In this document: positions 34,680-43,650 of the stretch, piece after piece
Layout: every line of letters begins with the position of its first letter
How positions within the stretch are numbered: the first letter of the stretch is position 1
Source of the DNA: Paenibacillus lutimineralis
GTDB lineage: Bacteria; Bacillota; Bacilli; Paenibacillales; Paenibacillaceae
DNA: 64,000 nt
Direction: 5' to 3'
Assembly: GCF_003991425.1 (NCBI RefSeq)
Contig: NZ_CP034346.1
Coordinates: 1,463,501 to 1,527,500 of the forward strand
The notes under the pieces: model-generated
Seen by the model: the letters and a program-made list of their open reading frames with translations, nothing else
The model's database searches: none
What the model was told of the DNA's origin: nothing
Translations under genes and position numbers: made by a program

Positions 34680-36356
34680 ATGGACAAGAAGATCGCATCC
34701 CGGCTGCAATGGGCGAAGCCAATCAGAAGTAAAGGAGGGATATTAACGATCGCTGCAGCTGCAGCTGTATTTATGACAACGATTCTATCTGCTAACGCTG
34801 CTTATGCCAAGCATGATGTAAATGAGCATGTACAGCAGCATACGCGTACGGAGATCGTGCAGAAGATGAAGGAGTACGTATCGGTGCGGACCGATGAAGA
34901 GTACCTATGGAAAGAGGCTTATGAAGAGAAGCCCGTCATAAGTTCCCCTTATTCTCCGGGGAAGTTGCAGGAAGCATACATATTGGAAGGCGTTAAGGCA
35001 GTGAACTGGGTTCGTTATTTGGCTGGTCTTCCAGATGATATCGAAGCGGATCTTACGCTCGGCGATCAGCAGCAGGCAGCAGCATTGCTCAATGCTATAC
35101 ATGGGGAATTGAATCATTATCCAGCACAGCCTCAGGGCATGAGTGCAAGTCTATACAGCCTCGGAGCCAATGGAGCCAAGAGCAGCAATATCGCTTATGG
35201 GGCGGATAATTTCATGGAAGCCGTGGTGGATCTATATATGGCCGATTCGAGCACGGGCAATATCGATAGGGTTGGGCATCGACGTTGGATACTCAATCCG
35301 AGTATGAAGAAGACGATGTTCGGCGCTGCGTTAGGGCAGTCGGGAACACATGAAGTTGCTTATTCCAATATGTATTCCTTCGATAAGTCTCGGCCTGCAG
35401 GAGAAGTCACTTATGAATATATTGCTTGGCCAGCAGCAGGACAGTTCCCGCTTGAAGTATGGCATGACAAGGACCCATGGTCGATCTCGCTGAATCCGGA
35501 TATTTATGATAATACAAAGACAAGTAGTGTCACGGTTAAAATGACCCGTCAGTCCGATGGCAAGGTATGGAACTTCAGTGCGGATGATCGGGATAAAGCG
35601 GGCAAGTATTTTACCGTGAATAAAGGCGGTTACGGGATCCCTTACTGCATTATTTTCCGTCCGGATTTAGCAATGGAATACAAGGCAGAGGATCAGTTCC
35701 ATGTCGAAGTGACAGGACTCTATGGCAAGGCAAGCGGTAAACAGCTCTCGCTTTCGTACGATACTCAGTTCTTCAAGGCTAAACAGGAGACAGAACAACC
35801 GATAGAACAACCAACGAGTCCAACAGTGAATACGGTTCAGATCAGCCCTTGGGCTAAGGAGGATTATCTAAAGCTTAGCGAACATTCGCTGCTGGATGGT
35901 CTTGAAGGCAACAATCATGCAAGCCAAATCAACCGTAAGGAGTTTACGTATATCGCCTTTAATTTGTATAAATATAAGACAAGTTATGAAATGCAGGGGA
36001 TAGTAAGCCCGTTCAGCGATATCGATCAAGCCAGGATCTCTCACGCTGCAAAGCTTGGGCTGATTCAGGGAACTGCTGAAGGACAATTCTCTCCCGAAAA
36101 GAAGCTTACCCGTCAGGAAGCGGTCGTCGTGCTGATGAATCTCTATAAGAAGCTTGGCGGTGATGCTGTCACTGTGAAGGGTACAAGCTCAGTCTTTGCA
36201 GATGATGCCGGGATTACCTCCTGGGCCAAGCAAGATGCCTATGCCGCGTATCAGCTGGGACTGATTCAAGGAATGGGGAAGAATCAATTTCGCCCGAAAG
36301 ATAATTTGACCAAGGAACAGGCCTATGTCATGCTGGCTAAATTGCTGGACAAATAA
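34680..36356 (+). CDS. Secreted CAP-domain protein with C-terminal SLH domains
   Basis: 558 residues. Signal peptide at about 18-43 (ILTIAAAAAVFMTTILSANAAYA). The CAP/SCP-PR1-like domain spans about 95-230, with EGVKAVNWVRYLAGLP, GHRRWILNPSM and the buried SSNIAYG core. A beta-rich middle region follows. The last 175 residues hold three SLH repeats (PFSDIDQARISHAAKLGLIQG, then VFADDAGITSWAKQDAYAAY and others) that anchor proteins to the secondary cell-wall polymer. So it is a surface-exposed protein; the CAP family function is varied and unknown here. ATG 34680 follows AGAGGGG. Confidence 0.88.
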   Translation: MDKKIASRLQWAKPIRSKGGILTIAAAAAVFMTTILSANAAYAKHDVNEHVQQHTRTEIVQKMKEYVSVRTDEEYLWKEAYEEKPVISSPYSPGKLQEAYILEGVKAVNWVRYLAGLPDDIEADLTLGDQQQAAALLNAIHGELNHYPAQPQGMSASLYSLGANGAKSSNIAYGADNFMEAVVDLYMADSSTGNIDRVGHRRWILNPSMKKTMFGAALGQSGTHEVAYSNMYSFDKSRPAGEVTYEYIAWPAAGQFPLEVWHDKDPWSISLNPDIYDNTKTSSVTVKMTRQSDGKVWNFSADDRDKAGKYFTVNKGGYGIPYCIIFRPDLAMEYKAEDQFHVEVTGLYGKASGKQLSLSYDTQFFKAKQETEQPIEQPTSPTVNTVQISPWAKEDYLKLSEHSLLDGLEGNNHASQINRKEFTYIAFNLYKYKTSYEMQGIVSPFSDIDQARISHAAKLGLIQGTAEGQFSPEKKLTRQEAVVVLMNLYKKLGGDAVTVKGTSSVFADDAGITSWAKQDAYAAYQLGLIQGMGKNQFRPKDNLTKEQAYVMLAKLLDK

Positions 36357-36779
36357 GGCAAGGCCAAAGCACAGAAAAACCACCGGATAATTTTGATGGA
36401 GGATGAAGCCGAAGAACTGGCGGTAACAGACGGTGTAATTGAATTATCTTTTAAACCATTATTTAAACCATACTTCATCAAGAAATATAACGACAGGCTC
36501 TAACACTTTGCTAGAATATTTAATGACAACAATATCTCGTTCTTATGAGATGTTCGTATATATCAAATTTTTAGAAGCTTCTGCCCTAGGCAGGAGTTTT
36601 TCTTTTAAAGCGATTGTTATGTAGTTAAATACTTCCATTTCATAGTATGATAAGTCTATAGCTCATAGGGTCTATCAAGGTGTGTTCATTTTTATTAAGC
36701 GTAATCCGTAATTCACGAACTTCGTGAAGTGTTATGCAACACCTTACATATTCTCAGTTGATGATGAGGAGATGAGAGC
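36357..36779. other. Intergenic region upstream of the GNAT operon
   Basis: About 420 bases without a gene. A small terminator-like stem TTCTGCC / GGCAGGA with a T-run lies near 36574-36603. An exact 17-base palindrome lies at 36712-36728 (separate entry). Promoter boxes were not resolved. Confidence 0.5.
36712..36728. promoter_or_regulatory. Candidate operator palindrome
   Basis: TTCACGAACTTCGTGAA: perfect 8-base arms around one central base, about 50 bases before the GNAT gene start. The size and position suit a dimeric repressor, but no cognate regulator is adjacent. Confidence 0.45.
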
Positions 36780-38000
36780 ATGACAACAAATTCCACCGCG
36801 GAACAAATCCGCATTATCGAATATGACCCTTCCTACGCTGGGGCGCTCGCTGATATGTGGAACTGCAGCAACGAAAGTTGGGGAGGCGGCACCAAGCTGA
36901 GAACGGAGGACACTGTGCGCCGGGAGATGGAGATTTCGTCCAATCTTCATGCGTTTCTCGCCGTCGATGGCAAGGAGGTTGTCGGCTTCTGCAGTTTCGC
37001 CCATTACCGTCATGACGAAGGGGCCCTGTATGTACCGCTGTTGAATGTGCGGCCCGATTATCACGGCTACAAGGTCGGCCGCAATCTGATCTTGAATGCC
37101 GTCCGCAAGACAGTTGAAGCAGGGTGGCCACGCCTAGATCTGTTTACCTGGGCAGGCAACACCAAAGCCGTGCCGATGTACAAGAAATGTGGGTTCTTCT
37201 GGGAAAAAAATGATGATTACGTCCACTTGATGAACTTCATTCCGACCATCTTGCAAACCGAAGCGCTCGCTCCTTATTTTGAGGAACTCGATTGGTATGC
37301 AGACAGCACCCGCGAGCTCGTCATCGAGCCGGATGGTCGTAGGGAGCGCGGCTTCGATTTTTTTGAATACACCTGGGGTAAGGGAGATCTCTTCGTACGA
37401 GCGGAATTCGAAAAGTCCGGTCGAGGGCTGACCGCTCTGGACACGCCTGACTATGCAATCTCCACCGAAATCGACGATCACGATCTTGTGTTCGGTTCCG
37501 CCTACAAGGTTTGCTATCGCATCAAGAACCGCTCGGCTTCCGAGCTGGCAATTGAGATTAATGGCCAGGACGACAAGAGTATTCGTTTTGCGCTGACTGC
37601 TGCACAAACGATCGCTCCGGGAGAAACGGTCATCGTGGAGGGGGAATTCGAGCTTATCCCGGTCCAGGAGGAGCAGAATGACAAGAAGACCCATCCCGTT
37701 GTGATGAGCCAATGGATTATCGGTGGCAAGCGGGCCGAGTTCCGCATAGGCATCGCTCCGAAATTTCCGGTAAAGATGAAGACGGCGCTGCCAGTCAAGG
37801 AGCTTTATCCGGGCATTCCGGCCGAGCTATATTTGAACGTGGAGAACCATTTTGCCTCGGAAGCGGAGTTTGCTTTTGAATGGCCAGAGGATAAATGCGT
37901 GGAATGGGCCAATCGTGCGGTACGCTTCACGCTTCCAGCTAAGGGCAAAGCCTCTGTCCCGGTATCCTTCATCTTGCGGTCCTACGGACTCTACTCGTGA
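36780..38000 (+). CDS. GNAT acetyltransferase with C-terminal beta-sandwich domains (ends at an in-frame TGA)
   Basis: 406 residues. GNAT domain at about 8-165: IRIIEYDPSYAGALADMWN, VVGFCSFAHY, LNVRPDYHGYKVGRNLI (the acetyl-CoA loop) and FTWAGNTKAVPMYKKCGF. From about 185 come two predicted Ig/NEW3-like beta-sandwich segments (VCYRIKNRSASELAIEI; YLNVENHFASEAEFAFEW). The last strand, VPVSFILRSYGLYS, is cut by TGA at 37998. The next codons continue in the same frame (EVEVTAVPVE) into the following gene, so the two are probably halves of one protein of about 1,057 residues. GAGGAGATGAGAG precedes ATG 36780. The substrate is unknown. Confidence 0.75.
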   Translation: MTTNSTAEQIRIIEYDPSYAGALADMWNCSNESWGGGTKLRTEDTVRREMEISSNLHAFLAVDGKEVVGFCSFAHYRHDEGALYVPLLNVRPDYHGYKVGRNLILNAVRKTVEAGWPRLDLFTWAGNTKAVPMYKKCGFFWEKNDDYVHLMNFIPTILQTEALAPYFEELDWYADSTRELVIEPDGRRERGFDFFEYTWGKGDLFVRAEFEKSGRGLTALDTPDYAISTEIDDHDLVFGSAYKVCYRIKNRSASELAIEINGQDDKSIRFALTAAQTIAPGETVIVEGEFELIPVQEEQNDKKTHPVVMSQWIIGGKRAEFRIGIAPKFPVKMKTALPVKELYPGIPAELYLNVENHFASEAEFAFEWPEDKCVEWANRAVRFTLPAKGKASVPVSFILRSYGLYS

Positions 38001-38009
38001 GAGGTTGAG

Positions 38010-39950
38010 GTGACGGCAGTTCCGGTTGAACAAAAGGCGGTTTCCTTCACAAGCAAGCTGTCAGTCCTGATGAAGGGAACGCACGGCCGATTCGGTGGGG
38101 AAGCCGGGGAACAGTGGATCGCCGTGAACGGCGCATTCTCCCTCCATCTGGATAAGCTAAATAATAACATGTGGATCGAATATCCTGGCTCCCATCACAG
38201 TTTCTGGTGGAACTATCCGAAGCTGGGTAAGCCGTTTGCAGAAGAATTCTCCAAGAAGCAGGCTAAAGAAGTGAAGATCTACGCAGAAGGGGAGAGTCAG
38301 GTACTTGAAGCTCTCTACGAGTCGGAAGACTTTCCCGGCCTGGAGATAAAGTCGGTGGCCAAGCTGTTCGCAAGCGGCATCGCCGAATTTTATCACGAAA
38401 TCTGCAATACCAGCAGCAAAGGGCTGGAAGAGAACATGTATCTGCTGACGAGTTTCGGTTTCTTCGGCAACAGGCTTATCCTGCCATACCAGGGCCATTA
38501 TGTGGACATGGGCGATGCTTACTCCAGCGATCCGAATCTTTGGGACAGCGCCCAGATCACGGAGAACTGGCTGTTCAACAAGGATAGGAACGTCGGTTGC
38601 GGTATCTGTTGGGACCCTTCCTTGAAGCTGCTTCGCCCAGAATACCCGCTTGGGCTGGAGCATGATCTGGGCCGAATTTCTGGCGGAGCCGTCGTGCGGA
38701 CGAAGACGACCGTGTTTGCACTGAACACCTTCGCCAAGTGGTGGGATTTTCGCTCCTTCGCACGGAAGCTGCGGAACCCGGTAGTACCGATGCTGGACGA
38801 TCATCTAGAACTGGCGCTTGGCGGCGGAAATCCGTTCTTGGCTGGGCCGCTGAATGCAGAACTTATCGAAAGAAAGATGGTTCCGCTCGCCGGTAGCTTG
38901 GAACTGTACGTGCAAAACGGTGAGAATCCGGAGTGGAAGGTTGCCGACATGAAGTTGCAAAGGGAGCAGGACCTTAGTTCTGTGAGCTATGAGTTCTCCC
39001 ATGGGGAAAAGCAAGACCCGGGAAATGGTGAATCCGGTTGGAAGGTCCGTGCCGTCTATCGCGGTGAGGATTGGGTTCAGGAGCGGTCGGCTCTCTGGCT
39101 CCCCCAAACGGAAGCAGCCGTCGTTTGCGGGCTGGAGGAAGGCGCGGCAGGTCCCGTGTACACGGTAAGTAACGGGATTCTCTCCATAGCGGCTGCTCCT
39201 GGTTTCGGCAGCGTCGTGCATTCCCTGAAGCACGAAGGCGAAGAATGGTTGGACAGTTCGTATCCGGAAGTGGCCCCGCGTTCTTGGTGGAATCCCTGGT
39301 ACGGCGGACTCGGCGTGGATATCCCCGGCATGAGTGGCTTCAGCCGACAACAGGAGCCGAGAAGTGCGACTTGGGCGGAGCGGGTGGATGTGCACGGCAA
39401 CGTCTGGAAGGGGCTCCGAATGACCACTGTCATCGAGAAGCAGGAAGCAAATCGGGGGATCACGATCGACCAGCATTACCTTATGCTGCCCGGTGTCCCT
39501 GTTCTCTGCGTGCTTCATTCGGTGACCAACGAAAGTGGCATGGTTCTGCCGCATTATTCACTCACGGATGATAATTTCATCAAGCCATCGCCTGTCTTCT
39601 CCGAAGGGTGGATGGAAATCCCTGGGGAAGGAAGGTTTCTTCTAGGGAAGCTGGAAGCCCAGCTTCATTCCAAGGGACTTTTGCGAATTGGCGCGATTTC
39701 TCGTCACAACATGCTGCATGTAGTGAATAATTATGACAATCAGAGTTCATCAGCATATGTGAATAACAAGGTGTTTAGTCACGGTGTGAATCATCACCTT
39801 TCACTTCTGAATGGGGGAATCGCCGAGACACAGCCGACTTTTCTAATCTTAGGTCGAATCGATCTGAATCCGGAGGATGTCCGTGACCTTCAGAAGCTGA
39901 CCTTTGCTAGCCCTACCGACGAAAAGGAGACCTTACATGCCGATCATTGA
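38010..39950 (+). CDS. Unrecognised large beta-rich protein, likely the second half of the GNAT protein
   Basis: 646 residues from GTG 38010, in the same frame as the preceding GNAT gene and separated only by TGA-GAG-GTT-GAG. It is soluble, rich in Trp, Gly and Tyr (GSHHSFWWNYPKLGKPF, YGGLGVDIPGMSGF), with no signal peptide or membrane segment. The pattern is that of beta-sandwich, mutarotase-like sugar-binding or processing proteins, but I cannot assign a family. GAGAGGTTGAG before GTG 38010 might permit reinitiation. The end overlaps the amidohydrolase start by 14 bases. Product and reaction are unknown; a carbohydrate substrate is only an inference. Confidence 0.55.
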   Translation: MTAVPVEQKAVSFTSKLSVLMKGTHGRFGGEAGEQWIAVNGAFSLHLDKLNNNMWIEYPGSHHSFWWNYPKLGKPFAEEFSKKQAKEVKIYAEGESQVLEALYESEDFPGLEIKSVAKLFASGIAEFYHEICNTSSKGLEENMYLLTSFGFFGNRLILPYQGHYVDMGDAYSSDPNLWDSAQITENWLFNKDRNVGCGICWDPSLKLLRPEYPLGLEHDLGRISGGAVVRTKTTVFALNTFAKWWDFRSFARKLRNPVVPMLDDHLELALGGGNPFLAGPLNAELIERKMVPLAGSLELYVQNGENPEWKVADMKLQREQDLSSVSYEFSHGEKQDPGNGESGWKVRAVYRGEDWVQERSALWLPQTEAAVVCGLEEGAAGPVYTVSNGILSIAAAPGFGSVVHSLKHEGEEWLDSSYPEVAPRSWWNPWYGGLGVDIPGMSGFSRQQEPRSATWAERVDVHGNVWKGLRMTTVIEKQEANRGITIDQHYLMLPGVPVLCVLHSVTNESGMVLPHYSLTDDNFIKPSPVFSEGWMEIPGEGRFLLGKLEAQLHSKGLLRIGAISRHNMLHVVNNYDNQSSSAYVNNKVFSHGVNHHLSLLNGGIAETQPTFLILGRIDLNPEDVRDLQKLTFASPTDEKETLHADH

Positions 39951-40812
39951 CATTCATATTCATCTGTCGGACATCGACAGTTTTCATCAAACCGCGATTG
40001 ATCAATCTAAGGTTGATTACACCGCCGCCGGCCTCAAGGCAGAGTTTGACAAGAACGACGTCATTCTCGGCATCGGAATGGGTGTTACGGAGCAGACGAA
40101 GGGAGCCTTTCCCGATTCCAGTTCACCCAATCCGATGGGGCTTGACTTAGAAGATAGCATTCCACCATTTTTAATGGAATGCGTCGGCATCAATCCGAAC
40201 ATGCTCATCGGGAAGCACGCTCTGGAGGAGCTGGACCGGATCGAAGCAAGGCTGCAAGCTCCCGAAGTAGCGGGAATCAAGCTGTATGCCGGGTATTATC
40301 ATCATTACGTCTATGACAAAATCTACACACCGATCTATGAATTGGCTGCAAAGTACGGTATGCCCGTGGTGATTCATACTGGCGATACCTACTCGATGAA
40401 CGGATTACTCAAGTATTCGCATCCGCTTACCGTAGATGAATTGGCTTACCAGCAGCGCGGCGTGAACTTCATGATCTGCCATCTGGGTGATCCCTGGGTG
40501 ATGGATGCCGCCGAAGTGGTGGCCAAGAACCCGAACGTCTACGCCGATTTGTCCGGACTTGTCGTCGGCGATCGGCCCCATTTTGAACGGTTTATGAACG
40601 AACCGCTGTTCATGGACCATTTTCGCCGGGCGCTGGTGTACTGTGATCATTACGAGAAAATGTTGTTCGGAACCGACTGGCCGCTCGCACCGATCGACCA
40701 GTATGCTGAATTCGTCCGCAGGCTCGTGCCTGAGCAGTATCACGAGAAGGTATTTTACGAGAATGCCTTTGGACTGTTTCCGCGTATTCAGCAGCGGATC
40801 GCGGCGCTTTGA
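39937..40812 (+). CDS. Amidohydrolase-2 family metal-dependent hydrolase
   Basis: 291 residues, TIM-barrel amidohydrolase. N-terminal DIHIHLSDID carries the HxH motif on strand 1; GIKLYAGYYHHYVYDK, VVIHTGDTYS (His), MICHLGDPW (His) and LFGTDWPLAP (Asp) supply the other metal and catalytic residues. Amidohydrolase-2 proteins include decarboxylases and lactonases acting on small aromatic or sugar acids. The ATG at 39937 has AAGGAGA upstream and overlaps the previous gene. It is co-transcribed with the GNAT/beta-sandwich genes, which suggests one pathway. Confidence 0.85.
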   Translation: MPIIDIHIHLSDIDSFHQTAIDQSKVDYTAAGLKAEFDKNDVILGIGMGVTEQTKGAFPDSSSPNPMGLDLEDSIPPFLMECVGINPNMLIGKHALEELDRIEARLQAPEVAGIKLYAGYYHHYVYDKIYTPIYELAAKYGMPVVIHTGDTYSMNGLLKYSHPLTVDELAYQQRGVNFMICHLGDPWVMDAAEVVAKNPNVYADLSGLVVGDRPHFERFMNEPLFMDHFRRALVYCDHYEKMLFGTDWPLAPIDQYAEFVRRLVPEQYHEKVFYENAFGLFPRIQQRIAAL

Positions 40813-40871
40813 GACCATCGGCGTCAGCAGAGCCACTGTCGCAATGAAGTGAAGGAGAATGAAGTATAAGA

Positions 40872-40915
40872 TAATAAGCCATCCCCTTAGATAAAGTGAA
40901 GGGGATGGCTTATTT
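40872..40915. terminator. Bidirectional terminator
   Basis: AATAAGCCATCCCCTT / AAGGGGATGGCTTATT, a 16-base perfect stem between convergent genes. Confidence 0.85.
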
Positions 40916-40949
40916 ATGGTAAAAGGATGTTCAGGCTGCAAGGAATAAA

Positions 40950-42317
40950 TCATTGACGATTGCGCTTGTACGACAGGGCGAACAGGAGGCCGCCTAACGT
41001 CACGAGCGCAATAAAAATTAGCATCATATTGCTGTAAAGCGCGGCTGTTTGACTGGTTACGGTCGCGATTAGGGGAGAGTTCAGCCACGGCTTCGTCAGC
41101 AGTCCGCCCACACCGGCAATGCCAATACCTTCGGCAAGGAAACAGGCGAAGTTGAGCATGCCCATGCCGGAACCTGCTTCATCCGGTTCTAACGTCTTGG
41201 CGACACTTGCCGAAATTACAGTTTTTACAAACGGAAGACCGCCAAACGTCAGGATCATCGAACCTGTAATAAGCCAAGGCGCTCGGTCCGTATAGAAGAG
41301 TACGATCAGAAATCCGGCGACAATCATGCCGAGCCCGGACAACATCGCGGTGATATGGCCCCGGCGGTCAGCCAGCATCCCGCCAAGCATCCCGAACAAG
41401 ATGACGCTCAATGTGCCCGGGAACAGAATGGCGCTTCCAATGAGGCCGGTCGGCATATGGTGCACCGCCCTCATCAGATAAGGAACCATGGAAAAGAAAC
41501 CAGCGACCGTGCCGAGCAGCAAGGCACCGGTGAGCACACCGGTAATATACTTTTTCTTCCGAAACAGGAACGGTTCCAGGAACGGTGCCTGCTGCCGACG
41601 GATATGAAGAGCGAGAAGCTCGAACAGAACCAGGCTTGCAGTCAGGTAAATCCAATGGTACAACGTCGTGAACAGCGCAAACGAGAGAATGCCAACGGAC
41701 AGCAGAACGGCGCCGGTAATATCGAATGATTTTCTTTCCGAAGTCTCGTCAGGCAGTGTTCGTAGTACGAAAGGAAGGGCTAGCAGCGACAGCAATGGCA
41801 GTGCAAATAACAAGGACCAATGAATGTAGTCGGAAATCGCACCTCCGATGACCGGGCCGAGCCCCTCGCCAAATGCAACCACAGAGCCAATCAGGCCGAA
41901 CGCCTTGCCCTGTTTTCCCGGTTCGACAATCTTGACGATGATCACCATAATAAGCGATGGAACTGCCGAAGCGCCAACTCCCTGAAAAAAACGCGCGATC
42001 AGCACGCCTGGATACCAGGTATGACACCATAGGCCGACAATCGAACCGAAACCGTAGGTCAGCATACCGAATAACAGCAGCTTTTTCATGCCTGTATGTT
42101 CCGATATCTTGCCGTACACAGCGATGCCAATGGCAAAGGATAGCGAGAAGCAGGTATTGGTCCAATTGGCCGCTGACGGTGCAATATCAAAATAAGCGGC
42201 AATATCTGGCAATGATACGTTAAACATGGTTTCGTTCATAACGCTGAAAAAAGTCAAAATGCTCAGCCAAAGAATGAATCGTGACGCGTGGACTTCATTT
42301 CGATGTAACACTTGCAT
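40950..42317 (-). CDS. MFS efflux transporter, Tet(K)/Tet(L)-like (DHA2, 14 TMS)
   Basis: 455 residues with about 14 hydrophobic segments. Segments such as SLPDIAAYFDIAPSAANWTN, GKAFGLIGSVVAFGEGLGPV, GTVAGFFSMVPYLM and GLPFVKTVISASVAKTLEPD are very close to the corresponding parts of Tet(K)/Tet(L) as I recall them, including the motif C-like GEGLGPVIGG. It likely exports tetracycline-type drugs or cations in exchange for protons. AAAGGGG lies just before ATG 42317. The upstream leader can fold so that this site is hidden (separate entry). Substrate is not proven by sequence. Confidence 0.85.
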   Translation of the reverse strand: MQVLHRNEVHASRFILWLSILTFFSVMNETMFNVSLPDIAAYFDIAPSAANWTNTCFSLSFAIGIAVYGKISEHTGMKKLLLFGMLTYGFGSIVGLWCHTWYPGVLIARFFQGVGASAVPSLIMVIIVKIVEPGKQGKAFGLIGSVVAFGEGLGPVIGGAISDYIHWSLLFALPLLSLLALPFVLRTLPDETSERKSFDITGAVLLSVGILSFALFTTLYHWIYLTASLVLFELLALHIRRQQAPFLEPFLFRKKKYITGVLTGALLLGTVAGFFSMVPYLMRAVHHMPTGLIGSAILFPGTLSVILFGMLGGMLADRRGHITAMLSGLGMIVAGFLIVLFYTDRAPWLITGSMILTFGGLPFVKTVISASVAKTLEPDEAGSGMGMLNFACFLAEGIGIAGVGGLLTKPWLNSPLIATVTSQTAALYSNMMLIFIALVTLGGLLFALSYKRNRQ

Positions 42318-42320
42318 ATA

Positions 42321-42377
42321 ACCCCTTTAAGATGAAGGGGAATCGCAGTTTATAGGGTCAATTATGCGTCTTCCCCT
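42321..42377 (-). promoter_or_regulatory. Possible translational attenuator before the efflux gene
   Basis: Read on the minus strand: AGGGGAA (42377-42371), then TTCCCCTT (42342-42335), then the ribosome binding site AAAGGGGT (42328-42321) and ATG. The middle segment can pair with either neighbour, so an alternative fold can hide or free the ribosome binding site. No convincing leader peptide was found. Confidence 0.5.
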
Positions 42378-42621
42378 AAATGTTGTACCCTTATAGAATT
42401 GTTTTGCCGCATGGTATAATACGCCTCCAAATAAGTTAAATGAAAAAATAAACCTATACAATTGTATCATATCCTGTGAGCAAGTTTACCAACTCTCGGA
42501 AATAATAACAGAGCTTCATTCATTTGGAGCAGAAACATCCATTGAAACGGATGCTAGACATCATTTCATCAAGAATATATAACGTTTTTTGACTGCAGTA
42601 TAACGTTTGTTATCTAGAAAA

Positions 42622-42644
42622 ATGTAATCGCTTTCTTTTATAAT
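42622..42644 (+). promoter_or_regulatory. CcpA cre site overlapping the ABC operon promoter
   Basis: ATGTAATCGCTTTCT (42622-42636) fits the cre consensus WTGNAANCGNWNNCW at every position. TATAAT follows at 42639-42644, so CcpA bound here would block the promoter when preferred sugars are present. No good -35 was seen 17 bases before. Confidence 0.7.
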
Positions 42645-42695
42645 TAAAGAGCATTAGAAATACATCAATACATCGATGGGGGTGACGGAATAAAC

Positions 42696-43637
42696 ATGAA
42701 AAAGACTGGACAAAAACGCTTGCGAACGCGCTGGCGCAAACAGGATACCGAGCTGACGCTCTTAGCGTTGCCAACTACGGTTTGGTATATATTGTTCTGC
42801 TTCTTGCCGATGTTCGGCATTATCATCGCCTTCAAGAATTTCAAAATAACGGGAGGATTTCTGAGCAATGTCTTCAATAGCTCATGGTCCGGATTCAAAA
42901 ATTTTGAATTCCTGTTCAAGTCCAATGATGCCTGGATTATTATCCGCAACACACTGGGCTATAATCTCTTGTTCATTATTCTCAACATTGTAATTCCCGT
43001 GACCTTAGCGCTGATGATTGGTCATCTGCATAACCGTAGAGCGGGTAAAGTCTATCAAACGATGATGTTCTTGCCTTACTTCCTATCCTGGGTAGTTATC
43101 TCTGCAGTCATTTGGGCTTTCTTGAGCTTCGACAAGGGGATTGCGAACCAGATGTTGATCCAGATGGGCAGCGAACCCGTGAACTGGTATATGGAGCCCA
43201 AATATTGGCCGTTCTTTTTAGTTTTCATGAATATATGGAAGGGTCTGGGCTACGGTATGGTTGTATATCTGGCTACCATTACCGGTATTGATAGTACTTA
43301 CTATGAGGCGGCCGTCATTGACGGGGCTTCCATTTGGCAGCAGACCAAGTATATCACTCTGCCGATGATGAAGCTGGTTATTGTGATGATGTTCATTTTA
43401 GCGGTCGGCCGGATCTTCTATACGGATTTTGGTTTGTTCTTCCAGGTCCCGAGGGATTCCAACTCTTTATTTAACGTAACCACCACCATAGACGTGTTGG
43501 TGTATAAACAGCTCAAGACCGCTACCGTCGGCATGGCATCTGCTGCCGCATTTGTGCAATCCGTTATGGGCTGTCTGACCATTCTACTCGCCAACTGGAT
43601 CGTTCGCAGAATAGATCCGGACAGCGCGATGATGTAA
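42696..43637 (+). CDS. Carbohydrate ABC transporter permease, LplB type
   Basis: 313 residues with six transmembrane segments. The conserved cytoplasmic EAA loop is YYEAAVIDGASIWQQTKYIT, which contacts the ATPase (encoded elsewhere, probably MsmX-like). It forms the membrane pore with the permease 13 bases downstream. GGGGGTGACGG precedes ATG 42696. A perfect cre site lies upstream, so the gene is probably catabolite-repressed. The ligand is unknown; LplB/YtcP transporters often take oligo- or aldouronic saccharides. Confidence 0.9.
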   Translation: MKKTGQKRLRTRWRKQDTELTLLALPTTVWYILFCFLPMFGIIIAFKNFKITGGFLSNVFNSSWSGFKNFEFLFKSNDAWIIIRNTLGYNLLFIILNIVIPVTLALMIGHLHNRRAGKVYQTMMFLPYFLSWVVISAVIWAFLSFDKGIANQMLIQMGSEPVNWYMEPKYWPFFLVFMNIWKGLGYGMVVYLATITGIDSTYYEAAVIDGASIWQQTKYITLPMMKLVIVMMFILAVGRIFYTDFGLFFQVPRDSNSLFNVTTTIDVLVYKQLKTATVGMASAAAFVQSVMGCLTILLANWIVRRIDPDSAMM

Positions 43638-43650
43638 AGGGGGCGAGTCT

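Noticed and set aside
38805..39554. Minus-strand 249-codon frame inside the beta-rich gene
   Set aside because: Antisense shadow of a gene whose own frame is longer and continuous with the GNAT frame.
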